A DNA stretch of 64,000 nt from UBA7239 sp964509075 (GCA_964509075.1 CAZDWC010000005.1:245583-309582); one strand, 5' to 3'; shown: positions 8,356-17,590, numbered from the stretch's first letter. Translations and numbers: made by a program. Notes: generated by a model not told the origin, from the sequence alone.

Positions 8356-10269
8356 ATGAAAAGACCGGTCTGGTTATTCAGTATGGACAGCGAACGCTTT
8401 TCTGCGGCGCCTATGACAACCGGCGGGCTGAAAGCCTGCTTCCAGAAATACGGCAAAACAGCCGATGAAACCCGGATTGAACTGGTGCATTTTCTGGTGC
8501 GCGAAGAAATTGAGCCTTGGCTGCAGGAAAAGTGGCTGCAGGAATTGTTGCCTGTCGCTCAGCAAGCACTTGCGGAAGGTTTGCAGCCAGTTGTCGGTTT
8601 CAGTGTCTACACATGGAATGCAGCAGAATTCATTTATTTGATACGCGAGATTCGCCAAAGCTGTCCTGGAATCTGGATTATTCTGGGCGGCCCTCATGTA
8701 CAGCAGGTTGAGGATTATTTACTGGTCGATCCAGTGGATGCTGTTGTAATGGGCGAGGGCGAATTTACACTGGTGGAATGGCTTGATACTGCACATCAGG
8801 GTAGCTGGCACCAGATCAGTGGTCTGGCATTTATTGAAGATGGCAAGATCGTGAAAACCGCTTCCAGACCTCGCACACTGGATCTGTCCGTATTTCCTTC
8901 GGCGCTGGATGTTATTCCATTAACGGATGCCCAAGGCAAGCCCCTGTATGAGTCCGTGGCTTATGAAACCAGCCGAGGTTGTCCTTTCAAATGTTCATTT
9001 TGTGAGTGGGGTACCGGTGCACTGGGAACCAAAATCTACCAGTTTCCACTGGAGCGTATTCGCAGTGACTGGGAAAAAATTATTCATGCTGGCATCGCCA
9101 ATATATGGCTCGCTGATTCGAATTTTGGTGCCCTGAAAGAAGATATCGAAAAAACACGTATTATTTGTGATCTGAAAGATCGCACTGGATTGCCATCAAC
9201 ATTTGCTACTTCATGGTCAAAAAAACACAATCCGCGTGTACAGGAAATTGTGCTGACACTGAACCAGCATGGGCTCTTGCCCCACTATCAACTCGCCCTG
9301 CAAACCCTTACGCCGTTGGCGCTTGAGCTGTCAAATCGAAAAAATATGGCTGCCAATGAATACGAGCCTATTGCCAAGGCCATGGCAGAAGCTGGTGTTC
9401 CCATTGCTGCAGAGTTGATCTGGGGGCTGCCCGGAGACAACCTGAAAGATTTTGAAACCAATCTTGACAAGCTGATCGCGACATTTCCCAATGTAAATAT
9501 TTTCACCTATAACTTGTTGCCAGGCACAGAGTTTTACGAAAGACGCTTCGAATACAAGATTGAAACCGTGCCAGTTGCAGGCTACGGCCGAGCCAAGGGT
9601 GAATACGTAATCGGTTGCCATACATTCAGTGTAGACGAGGGGCTTGAGGGTTATTTCCTGATTGCCGCACACATGATTCTGGTGCATGGCACACTTCTGC
9701 CTTTTACTATTCGCTATCTTGCACTTGAAGCCAGCATACCGGCATCTCCGCTGATGCGGGCGATTCTGAAAAAACTTCTTGAGCATTACGGTGACATTAT
9801 TACTTCGTCTCCTGTGAATGAGATGACTGTGCATGACAAGCTGAAAATTTATGAAAACCGTGCTGAACTCTATGTTGCTCTTTTTGAAGACATCAAGAAA
9901 TCCTTTGCCATCATGCGCGAGGCTGTCCATGAATGGCTGGATTCGCATGGTGCCGGGCAAGACTTGTATCAACGCGTGGATGTTATGCTGGCACTCGATA
10001 TGGCGCTTTGTCCGCGCAAGGGTGACCCTTCAATAGAACTTCATCGTTTTGACTGCGATGCAGGGGCAATTATTACGGCTCTGGAAGCTATGGACTTGCC
10101 GCAAACGCAAAGTTTTGAAGGTTTAAGTGAGCTTGTGATTAACTATCCTGGTGGCGTAGGTACTGTTCTGAAAGATCCTGATGGCGGCAACTGGATGCGA
10201 GGGCAGTGGGCTGAACGGAAAATGACGTCCGTCGATAGTGAGTCATCAATAACACTAATGGCGGTATAA
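8356..10269 (+). CDS. B12-binding-domain radical SAM protein, unknown substrate
   Basis: Predicted cytoplasmic enzyme that makes 5'-deoxyadenosyl radicals with a 4Fe-4S cluster. The N-terminal third (about residues 70-145) has a cobalamin-type Rossmann fold with ILGGPH and the MGEGE turn; the classical DxHxxG base-off motif is not seen. The radical SAM core holds the cluster cysteines Cys209, Cys213 and Cys216 in RGCPFKCSFCEWG. The C-terminal 250 residues resemble the helical extension common in B12-radical SAM families. The full length is 637 residues. It is followed 4 nt later by a membrane-protein gene, suggesting a two-gene unit. The substrate cannot be assigned; methylases, cyclases and lipid-modifying enzymes share this architecture. 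Confidence 0.87.
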   Translation: MKRPVWLFSMDSERFSAAPMTTGGLKACFQKYGKTADETRIELVHFLVREEIEPWLQEKWLQELLPVAQQALAEGLQPVVGFSVYTWNAAEFIYLIREIRQSCPGIWIILGGPHVQQVEDYLLVDPVDAVVMGEGEFTLVEWLDTAHQGSWHQISGLAFIEDGKIVKTASRPRTLDLSVFPSALDVIPLTDAQGKPLYESVAYETSRGCPFKCSFCEWGTGALGTKIYQFPLERIRSDWEKIIHAGIANIWLADSNFGALKEDIEKTRIICDLKDRTGLPSTFATSWSKKHNPRVQEIVLTLNQHGLLPHYQLALQTLTPLALELSNRKNMAANEYEPIAKAMAEAGVPIAAELIWGLPGDNLKDFETNLDKLIATFPNVNIFTYNLLPGTEFYERRFEYKIETVPVAGYGRAKGEYVIGCHTFSVDEGLEGYFLIAAHMILVHGTLLPFTIRYLALEASIPASPLMRAILKKLLEHYGDIITSSPVNEMTVHDKLKIYENRAELYVALFEDIKKSFAIMREAVHEWLDSHGAGQDLYQRVDVMLALDMALCPRKGDPSIELHRFDCDAGAIITALEAMDLPQTQSFEGLSELVINYPGGVGTVLKDPDGGNWMRGQWAERKMTSVDSESSITLMAV

Positions 10270-10273
10270 AGTC

Positions 10274-12001
10274 ATGATGGAGCGTCTGGAGTTATTTCTT
10301 GCCAGACGTTTTGGCTATTGGGCAGCAGCAATTACTTCCGTGATGCTGCTGATGGTCGCCGCATCTCTTTATACCTTGACTGTCAGTTATTGGCGCGGCC
10401 CATTTCGTGATATGTGGGAAGTGATGCCCTTTATCGAAAAGGCCCTGCAGGGCCATGCCTCAATTGCAGACTATTGGGAGCAGTACGGGTATTCACATAG
10501 GCCTTTGGTTTCACGCCTGCTCTGGGTGATGGATGTACGTTGGTTTGCCGGCAGTAATTTTTTCTTGTTGATTACATCCATTTTCATGCAGATGGTGATT
10601 TTGGCGGTTTTGGGTTGTGCGCTGTTTGCAGATAGCTCCTATCTCAAAAAGCAGAAATTAGTGCTGCTGGTGATGCTGGTCTATTGCCTGTTCAATTCGA
10701 CTCAAAACTTCAATTTTCTACATACATTTGACGTTCAATGGTTTTTGGCATCGGCATTCGCCGTTGCGTCTTGTGCCTGTATCGTTTACGGGAAGCGTGT
10801 CAGTGGTTTTTTATTTGTTTCTCTTTTTTGTATTGTTGTTGCCAGCATGAACAATTTCTCAGGCATCATGATTTTTCCCGTGAATTGCCTTTTGCTCCTG
10901 GCTTTGCGTTATCCATGGCATAGAGTTCTTGTATTTGTATTGCTGGGTGCCGCATATCTGGCTTGTTATTTTTACAGGTTGACAGGCGAGGGGGCTGGCA
11001 CTGGATTGTCATTGCCGCCAGATGGTCTGTTCTTGCAGGCGGCCTTGGTTGTGTTGGTGACTTTTCCGCTCAATTATCTGGCGAGTCCACTGTCTTTTCA
11101 GCTCTCTGCAATGGGGCCACTGCATGCGCCAGCTTTTCTCGCTGTCGTGCCAGCGCTGCTGGTCGGATTGTTGTTATTGCCAATACTTTTAGCTTGGTGG
11201 CGAGGTGTTTTCCGTTACAGGCATTACAGTTCACTTGCCTGGCTGGGGCTTTCTCTGCTCCTGTACGCTTACTGTGTAGGCGTGGTGACGGCGGTGGGCA
11301 GAGCCTTGTTCTGGGAGAATGTCTATGCACTTCGCTACCAGAATATAGTTCTGTTGTTCTGGATGGGGTTGGTGCTGTGGTTGCCCACCACTGTGCAAAA
11401 GAAAAATATCGGCATATTCATCTCAGGCTTCTTGCTATTGCTGGTATTGGGTACCAGCACGAGCTGGTGCAATGATTTGATCATAAAGACAGGCAATCGC
11501 GTTCGCGATGCCCATCTTGCGCTGAGGGTCGGTCTTGAAAGCCAGCTCAGTGCTATAAAAGCTACGGTTTCCCGATCCCATCTTAATGAAGGCAGTCGCT
11601 ATGAGTTAAGCCGGGAAGCTGGATTTTTGAAGAGAATAGGCGCAGGTCCCTATGCAGATCCGGCCTGGCAGACTCCATCAGCTGCTGAACGAACAAATGC
11701 CGCTGTTTGTGGCGTGAATGCCGCCAATATTGCGGTTCACGGTGAGGAATCCGGTTATGCGCGCCTGTCTTTAACCCTGGATAAGGCTGCTGATTTTTCC
11801 ATGGTGGCGTGGTTTGACCAGGACGAAATAAACCCCGGGCTATTGCTAGCCGATCACGCGGACACCTTCATGAAACGCCTGAGAGAAAGTTTTCAGGGCT
11901 CGACGACGTTTTCGGGGTTTTCCCTTAACTTGCCTGCCTTGGCTCCACTTAATATCTACGCCAAATCAGATGATGGTTGGTGCAAGTTAAAGGTGCTGTA
12001 G
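10274..12001 (+). CDS. Polytopic membrane protein, unknown function
   Basis: 575 residues with about eleven hydrophobic segments, starting with a TM at roughly 13-37. A short acidic loop after TM1 (YWRGPFRDMWEVMPF) resembles the first periplasmic loop of GT-C glycosyltransferases, where an acidic residue is catalytic. The C-terminal 150 residues are soluble and probably periplasmic. Tandem ATGs at 10274 and 10277 open the frame, 4 nt after the radical SAM gene, so the two are probably cotranslated. A role as a lipid-linked sugar transferase is only a hypothesis. Confidence 0.72.
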   Translation: MMERLELFLARRFGYWAAAITSVMLLMVAASLYTLTVSYWRGPFRDMWEVMPFIEKALQGHASIADYWEQYGYSHRPLVSRLLWVMDVRWFAGSNFFLLITSIFMQMVILAVLGCALFADSSYLKKQKLVLLVMLVYCLFNSTQNFNFLHTFDVQWFLASAFAVASCACIVYGKRVSGFLFVSLFCIVVASMNNFSGIMIFPVNCLLLLALRYPWHRVLVFVLLGAAYLACYFYRLTGEGAGTGLSLPPDGLFLQAALVVLVTFPLNYLASPLSFQLSAMGPLHAPAFLAVVPALLVGLLLLPILLAWWRGVFRYRHYSSLAWLGLSLLLYAYCVGVVTAVGRALFWENVYALRYQNIVLLFWMGLVLWLPTTVQKKNIGIFISGFLLLLVLGTSTSWCNDLIIKTGNRVRDAHLALRVGLESQLSAIKATVSRSHLNEGSRYELSREAGFLKRIGAGPYADPAWQTPSAAERTNAAVCGVNAANIAVHGEESGYARLSLTLDKAADFSMVAWFDQDEINPGLLLADHADTFMKRLRESFQGSTTFSGFSLNLPALAPLNIYAKSDDGWCKLKVL

Positions 12002-12019
12002 GGATAAATTGCACAGAGC

Positions 12020-14494
12020 CTATTGCGCAGCGAGTTTGACGCGCACCAGATCATCCTTGCTTCTGGGTTTCCTCGTTACAAGATCATTGGTCAGGGGAAG
12101 CAAAACTGCAGCATTGTAGGACTGTTGTGCGTGCATTGGTTCAACGTCGGCATAAAGTGTGGTTCGTTGTTTGGGTATACGTCCTGCAGCAAGAATGATG
12201 GCATCAAGCTCCTCTGGTGAGTTTTCCTGGCCGTGCTTTGAGCCGGCGGCTCTGGTGATGCTTTCGTTCATCAATGTTCCACCAAGATCGTTGACACCTG
12301 CATTCAGACAGGCCTGTACACCAATATTGCCCAGCTTGACCCAGGACGCCTGAATGTTCTTGATGTGGGGACTTAGTACCAATCGTGCTACTGCATGCAT
12401 CAGCAGGACTTCGCGAAATGTTGGCCCTTTGCGTGCCTTACCTTTCAAATAAAGTGGAGCTTCCTCGGCCACAAATGGCAAAGGCACAAATTCGGTAAAT
12501 CCACCGGTTTTTTTCTGTAATTCCAGTACACGCAGGAAATGGCGAGCCCAGTGTTGGTAATGCTCTATATGTCCAAACATGATGGTGGCCGTAGAGCGCA
12601 ACTCTGCTGCATGTGCGGCAGACATTACCTCAAGCCACTGCGCTGTCCGGATTTTGTCCGGACACAATACCGCACGAATTTCATCATCTAGAATTTCCGC
12701 AGCGGTACCGGGCAGGGTACCCAGGCCGTGTGACTTCAAAAGACGCAAATAGTCTTCCAGCGCCATGTCGATGGTGGCGGCGCCTTGCCAGATTTCCAGT
12801 GGTGAAAAGGCATGAATATGCATGTCAGGCTGTGCTGCTTTAACGGCATCCAGAATTTCCACGTAGGTGTTACCGTCGTAATCGGGATGAATGCCACCTT
12901 GCATGCATACTTCCGTTGCTCCGCGCTCCCAGCCTTCTAGTGTACGTCTCTGTATCTCTTCAAGCGAAATATCATAAGGGCGGCCTCTCAGATTCTCTGA
13001 GAGTTTTCCCTTTGAAAATGCACAAAACTGGCATTTGAAATAACAGACATTTGTATAGTTAATGTTGCGATTGACAACATAAGTTACGGTTTCGCCATTC
13101 AGATGTTTTCGCATACCATCTGCTGTTCGACAGATAAGTCCAACATCATTTCCGCGTGCACGGAAAAGTCGAACAATCTGCGCTTCACTGGGGGTTTCGC
13201 CTGCCATCATTACAGACAAAATGTTTTCTATGTCTTTGGAAAATGCAACACCCTGTGCGGGCGGCAATAATTGTTTCATGAGCTCTTCAGGAGGCTGGAT
13301 GTCGCCACCGGTTTTCCAGTCATCAACTCTCGGGAATCCATCTCCATCGGTCATTTGCAGCAGCGATGTGTGGAAAACTTCATCTGTCCATCGGGCATGC
13401 TCACGTACAAAGGATGGATACAGGGTTAAGCGCTCATGAAGAAATTTTCCTGTGCTCGCTGTTGCGTCAGCGAGGTTTTGCAAATGGGGCCATGGTGCTT
13501 CCGGATTTACATAGTCAGGTGTCAATGGGGAAATTCCGCCCCAGTCATTTATGCCTGCCGCGATAAGTTTTTCCAGCACGCCTGGCGATAGATTGGGAGG
13601 AGCTTGTATCGACATTTCACTGCCGAAAATAATGCGAGCTATGGCAATAGTCCACAATAGCTCATCCAGATCAGGCTCCGGGGCCTGAGCCATGCGCGTG
13701 TCCGGTTTGGCGCGAAAATTCTGGACAATGATTTCCTGTATATGGCCATATTTTTTATGCAGTGAGCGAATGGCCAGCAGTGATTCGATTCGCTCACGAC
13801 GTGTTTCGCCAATGCCAATCAGAATCCCGGTGGTGAAGGGAATTTTTTGGCGGCCGGCTTCTTCAAGTGTAGCCAGACGCACAGCAGGATCCTTGTCCGG
13901 TGAGCCGTAGTGGGGCATGCCTTTTTCGCACAGTCGTTTCGACAGGCTCTCAAGCATTATTCCCATCGATGGAGCAACCTGGCGCAAGCGGGCCAGTTCA
14001 TCCGCATTCATCGTGCCTGGATTCAGGTGGGGCAATAGTCCTGTTTTCTGGTAGACGATTCTAGCGACTTCATGGAGGTAATCAGTCGTTGAACTAAAGC
14101 CCATTTCTTCCAGGGCTTTTCGTGCTGCGCTGTACCGTAATTCAGGTTTCTCTCCCAGTGTAAACAGAGCCTCTTTGCAGCCCTGTTTGGCGGCATTGCC
14201 GGCAATTTCGAGTACTTGCTCAACGGTCAAATATGGGCTATCAATTTTCTTTGGGGTTTGTGCAAAAGTGCAGTAATGACATACATCACGACATAAATGT
14301 GTTAATGGTATAAAAACTTTTTTTGAATAGGTGATTACATTGTAAAAGGCCTTGTCGCGCAAGTTGCGAGCGACTTCCATCAGGGCATCAGTTTTATCGA
14401 AGGTAGATAGGGTCAGGCAGTTTGAGTCTGTCAGGTATTCTCCGGCAATACTGCGGCTCAGCAGCATTTGGCAGTCATCAGTATTTACATGCAT
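12020..14494 (-). CDS. fbiC: Fused FO synthase (CofG-CofH)
   Basis: Makes 7,8-didemethyl-8-hydroxy-5-deazariboflavin (FO), the chromophore of cofactor F420, from tyrosine and a flavin-pathway pyrimidine. 824 residues with two radical SAM domains. The CofG half is at about 50-380, with Cys68, Cys72 and Cys75 (CRDVCHYC); the CofH half is at about 440-810, with Cys484, Cys488 and Cys491 (CYFKCQFC). This is the same order and near the same length as actinobacterial FbiC; archaeal enzymes are two proteins. It lies 39 nt downstream of cofC on the same strand, forming a small operon. F420 genes are uncommon in gammaproteobacteria, so transfer is likely. Confidence 0.95.
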   Translation of the reverse strand: MHVNTDDCQMLLSRSIAGEYLTDSNCLTLSTFDKTDALMEVARNLRDKAFYNVITYSKKVFIPLTHLCRDVCHYCTFAQTPKKIDSPYLTVEQVLEIAGNAAKQGCKEALFTLGEKPELRYSAARKALEEMGFSSTTDYLHEVARIVYQKTGLLPHLNPGTMNADELARLRQVAPSMGIMLESLSKRLCEKGMPHYGSPDKDPAVRLATLEEAGRQKIPFTTGILIGIGETRRERIESLLAIRSLHKKYGHIQEIIVQNFRAKPDTRMAQAPEPDLDELLWTIAIARIIFGSEMSIQAPPNLSPGVLEKLIAAGINDWGGISPLTPDYVNPEAPWPHLQNLADATASTGKFLHERLTLYPSFVREHARWTDEVFHTSLLQMTDGDGFPRVDDWKTGGDIQPPEELMKQLLPPAQGVAFSKDIENILSVMMAGETPSEAQIVRLFRARGNDVGLICRTADGMRKHLNGETVTYVVNRNINYTNVCYFKCQFCAFSKGKLSENLRGRPYDISLEEIQRRTLEGWERGATEVCMQGGIHPDYDGNTYVEILDAVKAAQPDMHIHAFSPLEIWQGAATIDMALEDYLRLLKSHGLGTLPGTAAEILDDEIRAVLCPDKIRTAQWLEVMSAAHAAELRSTATIMFGHIEHYQHWARHFLRVLELQKKTGGFTEFVPLPFVAEEAPLYLKGKARKGPTFREVLLMHAVARLVLSPHIKNIQASWVKLGNIGVQACLNAGVNDLGGTLMNESITRAAGSKHGQENSPEELDAIILAAGRIPKQRTTLYADVEPMHAQQSYNAAVLLPLTNDLVTRKPRSKDDLVRVKLAAQ

Positions 14495-14533
14495 TGCAAA
14501 TCACCAGAGTATTAATACAGCAACGGAATATAT

Positions 14534-15208
14534 TCAAAGATTTGCAGCCAGTGGCCAGTCAAAAATTTCGGCATACTGCTCAAGCCAATGCGCCAGTTGC
14601 TGGCGCTTTCCTAATGTGCGTAAGGATAATAGCGGCTGGAAATCTTTCCAGAGGTCAAGATCATAACCCATATTTTTGTTTTGGATACTTTGCCAGCTTA
14701 TTTGTTGGGTTATGCAATAATTCTGATGTTTGCCATGGCTGTTTTGACCAAAGAACAACTTCATGGCAGAGGGTAATTGCAGGAGCATGGCATTGGTTCC
14801 GTTTTTATGGCTATCTGTCACCAGTGTTACAGCTTTGCTGCCTAAGCGATGGCTATTAATTACCTCATCAATGTCTGTTGATTCTGCCAATGGTAAATCG
14901 CCATGCAAAACCATCATTTCTGTGATGTTGCGTCGCGTAAATTCGGTAACTGCTGCGCTTACGCCGCTATTTAAGCATTGATCATCTGCAAAATTCAGAA
15001 CCTCTGCACCATGCAATCTGGCGGTTGCGCCTGCTCGCGGGCAGCGGGTGATAACGGCAATGCCCGATACGGTGCTGCATTCGGAAAGGGTATCCAGTAA
15101 GTCGGCGAGCATTGCCCCCATCAGCGCGGAGCGAGCATGGTCAGGCAAGGCATGAGCCAGGCGGCTTTTGCTGCTGCTAAGGTCTTTTATGGGAATTGCT
15201 ACCCGCAT
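14534..15208 (-). CDS. cofC: CofC/FbiD-type guanylyltransferase
   Basis: Activates a three-carbon phosphate (2-phospholactate, phosphoenolpyruvate or 3-phosphoglycerate, depending on lineage) with GTP for F420 side-chain formation. 224 residues. Seen: an N-terminal PIKDLSSSKSRLA nucleotide-binding segment, the HGDLPLA motif, a DSHKNGTNAM segment and the FGQNSHGKH motif that lines the substrate pocket in this family. First gene of a cofC-fbiC pair. No cofD (fbiA) or cofE (fbiB) is within the window, so the pathway must be completed elsewhere if it makes F420. Confidence 0.87.
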   Translation of the reverse strand: MRVAIPIKDLSSSKSRLAHALPDHARSALMGAMLADLLDTLSECSTVSGIAVITRCPRAGATARLHGAEVLNFADDQCLNSGVSAAVTEFTRRNITEMMVLHGDLPLAESTDIDEVINSHRLGSKAVTLVTDSHKNGTNAMLLQLPSAMKLFFGQNSHGKHQNYCITQQISWQSIQNKNMGYDLDLWKDFQPLLSLRTLGKRQQLAHWLEQYAEIFDWPLAANL

Positions 15209-15469
15209 GCCAATGCCATATGGGCTGTAAAGTATTTGCTTATGTTGATGATTTTGCTGTCTTGTGTCGAGCCTCAGCTCCCATTATTTCTGCCGCGCTT
15301 CGGTAATTACGATACGGGCCGTTTCGTATAATTGGATATTCAATGCTTTACGGCTAATAAATTGAACAGGAATGTTGATTTGGCATCTAGACACAGTTGA
15401 TGTAGATTTGGAGTGGATAAGATATTGGCTGCAATGCGGCGAGATGAATAATACCCACAGGGTGGTGTC

Positions 15470-16219
15470 ATGGAGACTTTTAAGGTGGCTGCCTATGATG
15501 TCCTGGTTGCAGATGACGATACGGTTCTTCGCCAATTATTGTGCAAAACTTTGATAAAGCATGGGTTCAGGACGGCTGAGGCTTCTGATGCGGAGGGCGT
15601 TCGTGCCTGTATGGAGGGGCCGGGATTTATCACTCTGGTTGCCGATATCAATATGCCAGGGAATGAAACGCTCGAGTTGCTGCCCTATTTGGCCAAGCAG
15701 AAAGTCCAGCACCCCGTTATTCTTATGACCGGTCAGCCTACTGTTGAGACAGCGGTTCGTGCAGTAGGGTTGAATGTCTATCATTATCTAGTCAAGCCAT
15801 TTTCCATGTCTGAACTGGTTGATTTGGTCAAGGAGGCTTGTCGTCTTGGTCGTTTGCGTGATTCCGTGCATACGGCCCGTGAGGATTTCATGCAGATGTC
15901 CGGCCAGCTGGCTCTTATTCAGGATCAACTGGGAGGTTGCAACAAGCCAGATATTGATGCTGGCACCATGGATTATCTTACGCTTGTCATGAATAGCATT
16001 CTTCATGCCCTGCAGGGGGGGGCTGGTCTGCTGAGTGCCGCGGGAGAAAAGCCGGGCCAGCAGACTGCGCCTCACGACAATGACTTGCGGATGCTGACCA
16101 CCGCACTGAAAGAAACTGTGAGCGTGCTGGAAAAAACCAAGACAGCATTCAAGTCAAAAGAGCTTGGGCAGCTAAGGAAGAAACTTAACATTGCGCTGGA
16201 ACTTGTTGATGAACAATAG
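15470..16219 (+). CDS. Stand-alone response-regulator receiver protein
   Basis: 249 residues. Residues about 8-128 form a complete receiver domain: acidic pair in VADDD, phospho-acceptor Asp in ADINMPGN, conserved Thr in LMTGQ and Lys in VKPF. The remaining 120 residues are predicted helical and carry no recognisable DNA-binding or enzymatic domain. It lies directly upstream of an sRNA-like unit and rpoS, and a histidine kinase without its own receiver follows rpoS, so a phosphorelay acting on RpoS is plausible. RssB, the RpoS-delivery adaptor of enterics, also has an N-terminal receiver, but its pseudo-phosphatase domain is not evident here. Function is inferred from position. Confidence 0.85.
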   Translation: METFKVAAYDVLVADDDTVLRQLLCKTLIKHGFRTAEASDAEGVRACMEGPGFITLVADINMPGNETLELLPYLAKQKVQHPVILMTGQPTVETAVRAVGLNVYHYLVKPFSMSELVDLVKEACRLGRLRDSVHTAREDFMQMSGQLALIQDQLGGCNKPDIDAGTMDYLTLVMNSILHALQGGAGLLSAAGEKPGQQTAPHDNDLRMLTTALKETVSVLEKTKTAFKSKELGQLRKKLNIALELVDEQ

Positions 16220-16263
16220 GAAATTAGGTTTCAATACGCGCTCAAAATAATCCGAAATTGCGC

Positions 16264-16292
16264 TTGACAAATTGGCTCAGGCGAAGCAGTAT
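16264..16292 (+). promoter_or_regulatory. Candidate sigma-70 promoter
   Basis: A perfect -35 hexamer TTGACA (16264-16269) is followed after 17 nt by CAGTAT (16287-16292) as a weak -10. It is placed so that transcription would start near 16299, just before a chain of three hairpins. Confidence 0.5.
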
Positions 16293-16298
16293 TTATTG

Positions 16299-16427
16299 AG
16301 ATTAAGGTTGCGCAGTTATAGAGAGTGCAACCGCGATTTTCGGGTAGGAGGAAAGGCCAGATAGACCTTTCGGCTCCTGCAAGAAAAAGGCGCAGTCGGC
16401 AGTGATGTCGGCAGCGCCTTTTTTTTT
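16299..16427 (+). ncRNA. Candidate small RNA or rpoS leader attenuator
   Basis: A roughly 130-nt segment bounded by a promoter-like element and an intrinsic terminator, without a convincing reading frame. Hairpin 1: 16306-16313 pairs with 16325-16332 (GGTTGCGC/GTGCAACC). Hairpin 2: AGGAG-GAAAGG (16346-16356) pairs with CCTTTC-CTCCT (16366-16378), with a 2-nt bulge; its 5' arm contains a Shine-Dalgarno-like AGGAGGA. Hairpin 3 is the terminator at 16384-16427. It resembles no RNA family I recognise. It could be an independent sRNA, or a leader whose read-through controls rpoS. Confidence 0.45.
16384..16427 (+). terminator. Rho-independent terminator upstream of rpoS
   Basis: Stem AAAAAGGCGC / GCGCCTTTTT closing a loop of about 20 nt that carries a direct repeat of GTCGGCA, followed by a run of nine T. 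It ends 61 nt before the proposed rpoS start. Confidence 0.8.
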
Positions 16428-16488
16428 GGCCCGCATTAGCTTGCGGCAATGCATACAGTCAACAGCGATGATGAACGAGGGTAGTTTC

Positions 16489-17490
16489 ATGGAGCACATG
16501 GTCGAGGCAATGGTTTCCGGTTTAGTCAAACAGGAGACGGAATCTGGAAGTGGTTACGCCTCGGTCATGGCAGGGCAAATTCTTGGAGATGATGTGGATG
16601 TCGTTGAAAGTGCGCCCAGGAAATCTGTGGAGTTCGAGCCATCCGCCTGCGATGCGGATGTTACCAGTCTCTATCTGCGTGAAATCGGCTATGTCGGTTT
16701 GCTGAGTGCATCTGAAGAGTATGAGCAGGCTGTTGCCGCCAGAAAAGGTGATGTGACTGCCCGCAAGCGCATGATCGAAAGTAACTTGCGCCTTGTGGTA
16801 AAGATAGCGCGTCGGTATTTGAATCGTGGGCTTCCACTGCTGGATTTGGTGGAAGAGGGCAATCTGGGCCTCATGCATGCCGTTGAGAAATTCGAGCCGG
16901 AAAAGGGTTTTCGTTTTTCTACTTATGCCACATGGTGGGTTCGACAAAGTATCGAGCGCGCACTCATGTCACAAACGCGCGCCGTTCGCCTGCCAATCCA
17001 TGTGGTTAAAGAACTGAACCAGTGTCTGCGAGCACAGCGTGAGCTGGGATCCCACTTGAAGCGTGATCCCCATCTGGAAGAAATTGCCGCCATGGTAGAG
17101 CGACCTGTAGAGGAGGTTGCTTATCTCCTGTCTCTAACCGAAAAAGTCAGCTCAATTGATGAGCAGATTGGTGATGACTCCAATACGGTTCTCGGTGATA
17201 TTATCGAGAACCAGTACCAAGATAATCCTGCAGAAATTCTTGCTGATGATGATATCAGTATGCATCTTGATCGCTGGCTTGACCAGTTGAATGACAAGCA
17301 GGCCGAGATACTGATGCGCAGATTTGGTTTGCGGGGATATGAAGCGCAGACACTGCAGGATGTTGGAAAATCTGTCGGCCTGACTCGTGAACGCGTCAGA
17401 CAGATTCAGGTAGAGGCGCTGGCTCGTCTGCGTTCAATCATGGCACAGCATGGTATTGATGATCTCGATATGTTGTCGTTGAGTGCTTGA
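16489..17490 (+). CDS. rpoS: RNA polymerase sigma factor RpoS
   Basis: Alternative sigma factor for stationary-phase and stress transcription. From ATG 16489 it is 333 residues, close to the usual 330; the frame is open further up to 16402, but that stretch is the terminator hairpin. GAGG lies 8 nt before ATG 16489. Region 1.2 (LYLREIGYVGLLSASEE) is followed by region 2 with NLRLVVKIARRYLNRGL, FEPEKGFRFSTYATWWVRQ and RAVRLPIHVVKELN, then regions 3 and 4 with the helix-turn-helix GLTRERVRQIQVEAL. The NLRLVVKIARRYxNRGLxLLDLxEEGN wording and short N-terminus separate it from RpoD. Its usual neighbour nlpD is absent; a receiver gene and the hairpin unit precede it. Confidence 0.93.
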   Translation: MEHMVEAMVSGLVKQETESGSGYASVMAGQILGDDVDVVESAPRKSVEFEPSACDADVTSLYLREIGYVGLLSASEEYEQAVAARKGDVTARKRMIESNLRLVVKIARRYLNRGLPLLDLVEEGNLGLMHAVEKFEPEKGFRFSTYATWWVRQSIERALMSQTRAVRLPIHVVKELNQCLRAQRELGSHLKRDPHLEEIAAMVERPVEEVAYLLSLTEKVSSIDEQIGDDSNTVLGDIIENQYQDNPAEILADDDISMHLDRWLDQLNDKQAEILMRRFGLRGYEAQTLQDVGKSVGLTRERVRQIQVEALARLRSIMAQHGIDDLDMLSLSA

Positions 17491-17590
17491 CAATATGCCC
17501 ACCCACCAGGCTCCCGGAAATAAAAAATACAAACCCTTGTAGTATTTTGTCGTAATATAGCGACGGAAAAGCCAAGGAGATAGTGGTGCT

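Noticed and set aside
16299..16427. Possible RsmZ/CsrB-type RNA near rpoS, by analogy with Pseudomonas
   Set aside because: RsmZ-like RNAs carry several GGA motifs in hairpin loops; here the only AGGAGGA is in a stem, and the position is upstream rather than downstream of rpoS.
16402..16488. Upstream extension of rpoS to a GTG at 16402
   Set aside because: The stretch coincides with the terminator hairpin, and the residues do not resemble RpoS.
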